Below, piece after piece: positions 56,000-64,000 of a DNA stretch of 64,000 nt. The translations under genes and the position numbers were made by a program. The stretch's first letter is position 1. Every line of letters begins with the position of its first letter. Origin of the DNA: Blastomussa wellsi (taxonomy: Eukaryota; Cnidaria; Anthozoa; Scleractinia; Plerogyridae); assembly GCA_947652115.1 (NCBI GenBank), contig OX393568.1, positions 12,395,370-12,459,369 on the forward strand, given 5' to 3'. The notes under the pieces were generated by a model that had not been told where the DNA came from, ran no database searches, and saw only the letters and a program-made list of their open reading frames with translations.

Positions 56000-57430
56000 G
56001 GAAGCCCAGCATATTTCCAAAAGTGTAAGAAAGATTTGTTTGCGATGATTCGTCAGCTTGGTAACCCAACCTGGTTCTGTTCTTTCTCAGCTGCAGAAAC
56101 AAGATGGACACATTTGCTCAAGGCGTTGGGTAGAATCATTGAAAAGAAGGAATACACAGACGATGATATAAAAAACATGAGTTGGCAGCAAAAATCAAAT
56201 CTTATTCAGAAAGATCCAGTAACATGTGCCAGAAACTTTGACCACATGGTTAAACTTTTTATTCATGACGTTCTAAGAAGTGATGTGATGCCAATAGGAG
56301 AAATAACTGATTATTTTTATAGAGTTGAATTTCAGCAAAGGGGCAGTCCTCATATCCATGGCCTCTTTTGGATAAAAGATGCACCACAATATGGTAAAAG
56401 TTCTGATGAGGAAGTTGTTAATTTTGTAGATAAATATGTCACTTGTCAAAATGACAAAAGCACTGCTATGGAAGATCTGGTGAATTTACAAATGCACAGG
56501 CATGCAAAGACATGCAAAAAGATGGGGCATCAAATATGTAGGTTCAACTTTCCATTGCCACCTATGCAAAAAACTATCATATTGAGACCACTTGACGATT
56601 CTGATACTCTTTGTCCAGAAAAACAAAGATGCATTAAAGAAAGTGCAGAAAAAATCAAGACTGAACTTGACATTATGAAATTTGGGGAAGATATCAGTTT
56701 TCAAGCATTCCTTGACAAATTAGGACTGACAGAAGAAAACTACTTATTGGCTTTAAGGCACACTCTAAAACGTGACACACTCTTTTTGAAGAGAACGCCC
56801 TCAGAGATAAGGATAAATAACTATAACACTACATTATTGAAAGCTTGGCAAGCAAATATGTACCTCCAATATGTCTTAGATCCCTATGCATGTGCCACAT
56901 TATATCTTAGCTTATATTACGAAAGGGCAGAGAGGAATAAGCAGGGTTCTTGAAAAAGCAACCGAAGAAATAAAATCTGGAAATCGAGATATTGCTAATA
57001 AAGTGAGACACACTGGAAACAAATTTCTAAATGCTGTTGAAATTAGTGCTCAAGAAGCAGCCTACTTGGTATTACAAATGCCAATGAGGAGATCAACCCG
57101 TGATTTTCAGTTCATCAATACTTCAAATCCAGACGAAAGGGCCTTTCTGCTAAAGTCACTAGATAAACTAAAAGAATTACCAGATAACTCACCTGACAGA
57201 GTCTGACAACCTTATAAAGCGTTATCAGAGAAGACCAAAGCAGCTAGAAAATGTTTGTTTAGCTGATTTTGCTGCATGGTTCAACTGTGTAAGGGAAAGT
57301 GCTAATGATAAAGTACCATGTACAAGCTCAAATGATTTTCTCCCAGAAACTCATTCTGATGACAATAATGATGATGACATTAATTTTATAATACTATTGA
57401 TGATTCAAGTGCTAATAAAAATGAGTATAA
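56000..57430 (+). pseudogene. rep: Helentron Rep (HUH endonuclease, Helitron_like_N), frameshifted
   Basis: Coding continues from the upstream frame. It has NPTWFCSFSAAETRW, then the HUH motif in RGSPHIHGLFW (two catalytic His), then QMHRHAKTC. A one-base deletion near 56897 moves coding to the frame 56886-57206, which holds the tyrosine motif region (YILAYITKGQRG), NKFLNAVEISAQEAAYL and further conserved sequence. Another change near 57190 leads to KRYQRRPKQLEN, and a further one near 57390 leads to the helicase leader. Rep would nick and rejoin single strands during rolling-circle transposition; this copy is broken. Confidence 0.82.
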
Positions 57431-57431
57431 C

Positions 57432-59296
57432 ATGAGAGGAGGTATTAAACTTGTAAAAAGATGTAGGCCCAAAATCATCCGCTCGATCAGATTTCATAAA
57501 GACAGAGATCCAGAAAACTACTACCGAGAACAGCTTATGCTTTATACTCCATGGCGAAAGGAAAGTTCCGATTTATTAGCTAAGTGTGAAACTTATGCAG
57601 AAAGATTTGAGCAACTAAACCATATTATTGTTTGCAACAGTCAGCAATATGAATATCATAACAAAATACTACAAGAAGCCATAGATGATTTCAACAGTGA
57701 TTACTGTGACAGTTTTGATAATGTCGCACCCAATACACAACATCATAATGAGCAAGACAGTGCACAAAAACAGAAACCAGCTGAACTGTTCGGCTGTTTT
57801 GATCCAGGTGACAATAAGCTTCATAGCCAGTATGACTTAGTTGATGATATTGGTATATTTCCTAGATGCAATTACCATGAAGAATTAGTTGTGAAGCGTT
57901 TATCTGATAGTGAATATTATAAGCTGGTACGCTCCTTGAATGAAAAACAAAGGCAGTTTTTCTATCATGTGCTACACTCTATCAAAACAAGTGACAAGCC
58001 TCTCAAGCTCTTTCTGTCAGGTGGTGCAGGTGTTGGTAAATCAACTGTTACAAATGCATTGTATGAAGCACTGATCCGATACCTCAGTAGCATGCCTGGT
58101 GAAAATCCAGATGACGTTAAAGTACTTAAAGCAGCCCCTGCAGGGAAAGCAGCCTTTAATATAAATGGAAACACTTTACATTCAACTTTTAAAATACCTG
58201 CCAATAAAGGATTTGAGTACTGTAAACTTGATAGTGACAGGCTAAACACATTGAGAACAAAATTATCCAAACTAAGAGTACTATTTATTGATGAGATCTC
58301 TATGGTAGGAAGTGGTATGTAATTTCCTGAATTTAAGGTTACAACAAATAATGGGCACAAAGGAGCCATTTGGAGGAATTAGTGTCTTAACTGTTGGAGA
58401 TTTGTTCCAATTAAAACCTGTTTTTGATAGCTGGATATTTAAAAATCCCAACACATGCTATGGTGCTTTAGCAACAAACTTCTGGACAAAATACTTTACC
58501 TTGTTTGAGCTAACAGAGATTATGAGGCAAAAAGATGATAAGCAGTTTGCAGAGCTACTCAATCGTTTGAGAGAAGGAAAGCATACCAAGGATGACATAA
58601 TAACCTTAAAACAAAGGTGTCTGCATAATATGATTTCAGAAGTAAATAACATGTATCCTAAGAATATCACTCATTTATTCACTACAAATGCATCAGTCAA
58701 TGCCCACAATAACAGTATATATACCTCATCAAATACAAATAAAGCACAAATCAAAGCAATAGATATTGTCATTGGAGACATTTCTGATGATCTGAAAAAA
58801 CGAAAGAAAAAGTGCCAGATGACCCAACTAAAACAATGGGCTTATACGCACTTGTCCAAATAGCAACTGGAGCAAAATATGATTTAACAAGCAATATTGA
58901 TGTTACTGATGGTCTGACAAATGGTGCAGAATGTATTATAGAAAACATAGATTATAGGGTTGCAAACTCAAGCAGACCAAGTATAATATGGGTATCTTTT
59001 TCTGATCCAGGCATTGGCAAAAAACAACGCCGAGAAAACTGCCATCTTTATAAGAAAAATATTGAACAAAATTGGACACCAATTTTAGAGGTCACAAGAC
59101 AATAATTATTCAGAATTAACAAGAAAACCCAAGTACAAATTCTTCGCCGACAATTTCCATTAAGACCTGCAGCTGCAAAAACTATTCACCGTTGTCAAGG
59201 TGACACTTTAGATGCAGCAGTTGTTGATTTCCCATCTTCAACAAAGGAGCATATGCACTATGTTGGCTTAAGTCGTGTTCGAAACATAAGATAAAA
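57432..59296 (+). pseudogene. Helentron PIF1-like helicase, frameshifted
   Basis: 57432-58322 carries the leader (PENYYREQLMLYTPWR), Walker A GGAGVGKS and Walker B VLFIDEISM. A frameshift near 58318 moves to 58312-58863 with [11 protein letters not shown] (motif III) and [11 protein letters not shown]; another near 58810 moves to 58812-59105. Then an in-frame TAA at 59103-59105 is followed by the C-terminal block KTIHRCQGDTLDAAVVDF and YVGLSRVR. All SF1B helicase motifs can be traced, but four or more breaks make it a pseudogene. It would unwind DNA with Rep. Confidence 0.85.
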
Positions 59297-60040
59297 GTGA
59301 ATGAAAATGTGGCAAAAGAAATGGAAAGACTAAGAACTGAAGCAACTCTTACTCCGGTGGCTTCACTTCGAAATATTGATTCATCACTATTCACAGTCAT
59401 ATTCCACAATGTTAGATCTTTACATTTACATATTAATGATGTACAAAGTGACTACAATGTACTAAAAGCTGATGTAAACATTTGTGTGGAAACAAGGCTT
59501 TGTTCAGTAGATACAAATGATGACTACAATTTACCAAGATTTCACCTATACAGAAATGACTATAGCCAGTCAAATTTCAGAAGTTCTTATGGTACTGCTA
59601 TGTATGTAGGAAATAATATTCCTTGTTCACAAATTCCATACAGATTTAACTACAACCAAGTAGAAATTACTATCATGGTTAACAATAATCCAGTTAAAGA
59701 TCTGCATATCATTGGTATCTATCGCTCTAAAAGCAAACTCACAATACCAAAGCTTATCGATGCTCTAAAGCATCTTCATGTTACAAAACTAGCTAATGTT
59801 GTACCTACCCTTCTTCTTGGAGACTTCAATATAAACTTGCTTGAAGAAAACTCAGACAAAAAAGCACTATTAAAATATTTGATTGAGCAAAAGGGATACA
59901 CACAATTGATAACACAATTCACAACTGATAATCGTACATTGATAGACCATGTTTACACAAATGTACCACATCATCAGGTGTTCTTGAATCATATTTCAGT
60001 GATCATAAACCAATTTTTGTCTCTCTGACATCTAAGTAAT
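59297..60040 (+). pseudogene. Helentron endonuclease (EEP/apurinic type), frameshifted at the end
   Basis: Open from 59297 to 60028 in the main frame. It shows the exonuclease-endonuclease-phosphatase series: FHNVRSLHLHINDV (N of motif I), a degenerate ADVNICVETRL with the metal-binding Glu, GTAMYV, and LLLGDFNINLL (Asp and Asn). The final SDH signature with the catalytic His is encoded one frame away at about 59993-60040, so a one-base loss near 59990 removes it from the predicted protein. Such a domain downstream of the helicase marks Helentrons. Confidence 0.85.
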
Positions 60041-61583
60041 CATGCCATCCTCTTCCCTAGCAAGTTGCTAAAGAAAAAATATCCCATACCCAACAAAGAA
60101 TACAAAAACAACACGGGGTGTTTACAAACATCCCTGTGGTGTCATGGACGAGAGAGCCCTATTTACATACAACAGGTAAGATACAGACGTGTACTATAGA
60201 GGGCTTTCATTAGGTGGATGCACAAAGCAGTTCTTTTCATGTCTTTACATTAATAAATTTAACCTTTGTTTCTCTCTTAAACTTCAGGTTAAATATTGAA
60301 CTATAAATGGGCATGTGTCAAAACAATCAATGGATCACAAGAGTATGCAGGTGCTGGTGGTTTCCTGGACATTCAAATATTGTACCTTAATGTCACAATT
60401 GCAAGATACAGAGTGTACATCTCAACATCAGCAGTGGCAAAAAGTTATTCTTTAATTATGCCACTGAAGGATATGAATGCTGATACAGATCAAGCAAACA
60501 AAATGCAAATTCAGCCAATGTTATCATGAAGAGACACCAAATGTTATGCCTAAAAACCTGAACAAATGGCAAATCAAACACAAGATTGTGAGGATCTCTC
60601 CCAACAACCTCAACTACTGCTCAAATCGGAAACAAACCAGCACCTTTTTATGCTCTCCAAAAGAGCAGATGCAGCATTTGGACCATTTCATTACCTTCAA
60701 TGCACTGTCATGGAGCCATGATCAACATTATGAACAACTCATTTAAGAAACAATGTCATTTTGCCATGACCTGTACAGAAGATTTTATCAATTGGAAAAC
60801 AATTTGACAATATGTACATCCAGCACAACTGTCGTAAACCATGACTAATTAATCACTCCATTGAGCTAATGAAGACCAAAAAAAAAAAAAACTGCACAAT
60901 ACAATACCTGACAATGGATGACAATAAGTAAACATTATTGTTTTAGTTTCTGTAATTCACTTCGAACTTGAATGTAATGGCAACTATATATTACCACATT
61001 TTTATAAATCAAATAATCCGTGTGTTCATGCTATGTGTTGACTATTCAGCTGAACTCATAGGATTGATCATGCACCTCTAATGAAAAAAATAAATATATA
61101 CATAGCAAATTTGAACATTAACCAACTGTGGCTTTCATTTAGCTTTCACAAAAAGACAATGTCGGAGAATATACATTATAGCATCCAAAATTACATTGAA
61201 CTAGGAAATATTTCATGTATTTAATGATATTTATTTACTTTCTGTATTTTACATTAAATACTCGATTGTATGATACTCAGTTGCACTTTGTATGTGTGTT
61301 ACATAGTATGTTTAAAAGTCAATCATATTCGAAGACAAAATAAGCACTGATGTGAGACAGACCTAAATAAAATAAAAAATGAAAATTACTTCTACAGTTT
61401 TACATAAGATTGTATACAACCTGAAGAGAAAGCAATGCAAAACACTAATTGTTGTTTCAAACTTTATGATGTATTTAGCACTGCTATGCTAACTGGACAC
61501 TGCAAATGAGAAACAGAAGTAGTAAATCGAAATTTGTTAAAAATCCCCGATGGCAAACCAGGGGTTAATTTAATAAAACATTT
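60041..61583 (+). other. Non-coding AT-rich region downstream of the Helentron
   Basis: About 1.5 kb. 60290-60540 contains a short frame (INGSQEYAGAGGFLDIQILYL) preceded by a pyrimidine tract and CAG at about 60287, and 60600-60770 another weak frame, which could be remnants of a captured exon. From 60770 to 61580 nothing but AT-rich sequence and short A runs was seen. Confidence 0.45.
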
Positions 61584-61657
61584 ACAAGTGTAATTTACAG
61601 GTGTAGCTATTGTTTTAGAGGTTGTAAACAAAAGCTACACCTGTAAATTACACTTGT
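61584..61657. repeat. Perfect 25-bp inverted repeat (hairpin, 24-bp spacer)
   Basis: acaagtgtaatttacaggtg... at 61584-61608 is the exact reverse complement of 61633-61657. It separates the first Helentron region from the second Helitron remnant, so it may be an element end or a junction of two elements. Confidence 0.9.
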
Positions 61658-61760
61658 TGCGTTCGACGAAGGAAGAACGCTTCCTAATCTTCTGGGTTGC
61701 CTGTTATCGTGTAGGTACCCTGTGCACGCAAGCGAAAGCTGAGCCGTGTTTTTTCGTTCC

Positions 61761-62718
61761 ATGGTTCACCTTTTCGGCGCCATTTTGAATGACGTCACAA
61801 TTTCGTTGCGCAAAGCATTCTGCCTCGTGCTTCGTTTGTCGAACGTGTTGGAAGGTTCAAGCTTTATCGTGCTTCGCTGTTTGTTGGACGTGTTGCAATT
61901 TTCAAGCTTTATTGCTGTTTGGTCGGTAAGTTATTTTGTTATGTTGTTAAAAAATTTCGTAGGTGTAATTTATCAAAGCCTGAGGAAAGTGTGTGCCACT
62001 TCTGGACCCCGTACATCAACCAGATCGTGTTTTGTTTTGAACGGTTCGCCATGTTTGATCGAACTGACCCGTTGTGGTCGCAAATCAAATCAGCCAAGTA
62101 GTGTTGCTTGGCCATTGTGCCAACCGACCCGTTGCGGTCGCAAAACAAATCAACCAAGTAGTGTTGCTTGGTGGCCATTGTGCCAACCGACCCGTTGCGG
62201 TCGCAGTAATGCCGCTTGGTGGCCATTGCGTTGTGGTCTCAAAAGAAACGAACTGAGTCGTGGTGCTCGTTGGCCATTAAGCCAGTTGAATTGTATAACT
62301 AATTCAGCCGTTCTGGTGACCAACAAAGTAAAACTGGCAGTATATCAAAATGTCACTATTTTAAGTGTTCGAAGTGGTACACAAAATCCTTCCGAGTCTT
62401 TGATAACTGGATCTAAAAATTGTTCGGCTATGCTTGTTAGTATTTGCACTGCATGTTCGGAATACAGCCTAGAAAGTTCAATCAATTTTGAGAAGGGTGA
62501 ACTTTTGAAAGAAACCATGAATCGAAGAAGAAAAAGAGACAGGGAGCCATCTCGAATTCCTCTAAAAAGAATTCTAAAGGTGCTTAACAAAAAAAAATAT
62601 AGAAAAAAGGTACAGCTGTTTGTTAGACAAAGTATTCCAAAGAGTTCATTTATCACTAATTTGAGTCAAAACCACAAAATCTGGAAATTATGGTACAACA
62701 GAGATACTTTTTATAGCG
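61761..62718 (+). pseudogene. Second Helitron remnant, N-terminal region
   Basis: The frame from ATG 61761 runs to 62756, but its last codons are helicase sequence read out of frame. The segment RRRKRDREPSRIPLKRILKVLNKKKYRKKVQ resembles the leader of the first Helentron (RAVSRIPAMQLKRILQRSRK). An in-frame tandem repeat occupies about 62066-62230. OTU, Cys-rich and Rep regions are all missing: a deletion near 62715 joins the leader to the helicase. Confidence 0.55.
62066..62229 (+). repeat. 60-63-bp tandem repeat inside the Helitron leader
   Basis: gacccgttgcggtcgcaaaacaaatc-type units start at 62066, 62126 and 62189 (third shortened), in one reading frame (TRCGRK.NQPSSVAWWPLCQP). Confidence 0.85.
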
Positions 62719-64000
62719 TTGTTACTCATTGTGAATGGAGTTGCTGGAACTGGTAAAAGTTATCTGATCAATGCCATTCGAAGTCTACTCGGAACATCTT
62801 GTGCAGTGACTGCCACCACTGGCAAAGCTTCCTATAACATAAATGGCTGTACAATCCATTCACTGTTAAAACTTCCAGTTGGTTCAAGAGGCAACAAGGA
62901 GTTGACTGGTCAGGCTCTTCTGAGATTGCAGAACAACCTGAAAGGCATCAGTTATATTATAATTGATGAATACTCTATGCTAGGACAAACAATGCTTGGC
63001 TGGATTGATAGACGCTGCAGACAAGCAACAGGCATAAGTGATGAAGTTTTTGGTGGACTGTCAATCATATTATTTGGTGATCCTGGTCAATTACCACCTG
63101 TTGCTGATAAACCATTGTACCATTCTAAACCTACCAGTTCTGTAGGCGAACAAGGTCATTTAGCTTACCTAATGTTTAACAACGTAATAAAACTGTCAGT
63201 AAACCAAAGAGTTCAAGGTACAAATCCAGAACAAAGTCAGTTTAGAGATTTACTCATGCGGCTACGTACAGGACATTGTACTGAACAAGACTGGAAACTT
63301 CTCTTGACTAGACAACCTTCTAATACAACAAACTTGACCGAGTTTCAAAATGCCACAAGACTATATTTTAGCAATGAAGAAGTTGCAAATTAACACTTTG
63401 AAAAACTGTCTGCACTTCATAACCCAATAGCACGTGTCAACGCACGTCATTCAAGTGATTTAGCTAAGAAAGCCCGCCCTGATGAAATGGCAGGACTAGA
63501 ACCTTGTGTTTTCCTTGCAAAAGGGGCACAAGTAATGCTTACTATGAATTTGTGGACAGATGTTGGGCTTTGCAACGGTGCAACTGGAACTGTTATAGAC
63601 TTCATTTATGCAGACAATCACCAGCCTCCTGACTTACCTCAGGCGGTTATTGTGAAATTTGACAACTACAAAGGCCCATCAATTAGCAAGTCCATTTCAT
63701 CATGCGTTCCTATATGCCCAATCACAGTTACTTCTCAATCTCTTGATGGAATGCATGAACGACAACAACTGCCGTTAAAACTGGCTTGGGCAATAACAAT
63801 ACACAAGAGCCAAGGTCTAACACTACCAAAAGCATGGATTGACATTGGTCAAACGGAAAAAACTGCAGGCATTTCATATGTGGCAATTAGCCGAGTTAAA
63901 ACACTCGGTTCTTGCATTATTGAACCAATGACCTTTGAAAGGCTTAAAGGTCTTAGAAAGTCAGCCAATTTAAAATATAGACTTGAAAAGAGAAGAGACT
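62719..64000 (+). pseudogene. Second Helitron remnant, PIF1-like helicase (runs off the window)
   Basis: Walker A GVAGTGKS, ATTGKASYNINGCTIHSLL (Ia), Walker B YIIIDEYSML, motif III ILFGDPGQLPPV, then an in-frame TAA at 63391-63393. The same frame continues to the window end with GAQVMLTMNLW, CNGATGTV, AITIHKSQGLTL and SYVAISRVKTL. It is a different helicase lineage from that of the Helentron (DEYSM against DEISM, different C-terminal blocks). One stop only, so decay is slight. The 3' end lies beyond 64000. Confidence 0.85.

Larger units (their letters stand above)
52772..60040 (+). mobile_element. Helentron (OTU-, Rep-, helicase- and endonuclease-encoding Helitron), decayed
   Basis: A continuous series of domains on the plus strand: 2A motif, OTU protease, duplicated basic region, Cys-rich region, HUH Rep, PIF1-like helicase and an exonuclease-endonuclease-phosphatase type endonuclease. 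OTU plus endonuclease defines the Helentron branch. At least eight frame breaks or stops. True ends are unresolved; the span given is the coding region. Confidence 0.88.

Noticed and set aside
1..64000. tRNA, rRNA or host coding genes
   Set aside because: No cloverleaf, rRNA segment or recognisable host exon was seen; all strong coding belongs to mobile elements.

Overview
The window is repeat-dense animal DNA with no recognisable host gene. It is a nest of virus-like DNA transposons of the Polinton/Maverick class, three Ty3/gypsy LTR retrotransposons and two Helitron-type elements. The mix (single-ORF gypsy elements, OTU-bearing Helentron, Polintons with adenain-type protease, packaging ATPase and double jelly-roll capsid) suggests a marine invertebrate, most likely a cnidarian such as a hexacoral. 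That taxonomic guess is inference from remembered families; no search was possible.

Layout. 1-5.25 kb: a fragment of Polinton-like element A, with three tandem small zinc-motif genes, an intact 1315-aa family-B DNA polymerase and an acidic ORF. 5.4-6.56 kb: a retroelement gag-like fragment. 7.4-52.1 kb: an old, decayed, GC-richer Polinton-like element B carrying a PSAPPIY-bearing membrane protein, penton-like protein, coiled-coil protein, capsid protein, packaging ATPase, four small membrane or accessory proteins, integrase and a truncated PolB. Next to it lies a second, inverted and diverged copy of the capsid-ATPase cluster (48.75-51.5 kb). Gypsy-1 (11134-15841, identical LTRs, TSD GAGGG) and Polinton C (16291-40730, TSD TTGTTT) both inserted into the same coiled-coil gene of element B.

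Polinton C (16.3-40.7 kb) is the most interesting unit. It has near-identical terminal inverted repeats and a 6-bp target duplication, and is very AT-rich. It encodes an eEF1A-like translational GTPase that lacks the middle barrel domain, a broken PolB, integrase with chromodomain, a zinc-ribbon plus phospholipase A2 protein, adenain-like protease, pVI-like protein, major capsid, penton, packaging ATPase, a fibre-like protein with phage-tail-like repeats, small membrane proteins and a poxvirus-late-factor-like (VLTF3) protein. Most of its genes begin at a TATATATG box. It was itself hit by gypsy-2 (truncated, now replacing the polymerase palm), a gag-like fragment, and gypsy-3 (25827-30740, intact, TSD GCTCT), which splits the phospholipase gene.

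52.1-60.0 kb: a decayed Helentron with a 2A ribosome-skipping motif, OTU protease, HUH Rep, PIF1-type helicase and an apurinic-type endonuclease. 60.0-61.6 kb is AT-rich non-coding sequence ending in a perfect 25-bp inverted repeat. 61.7-64.0 kb: a second Helitron remnant in which an N-terminal region is joined directly to a helicase. Many reading-frame breaks lie in A or T homopolymers, so some may be assembly errors rather than true decay.
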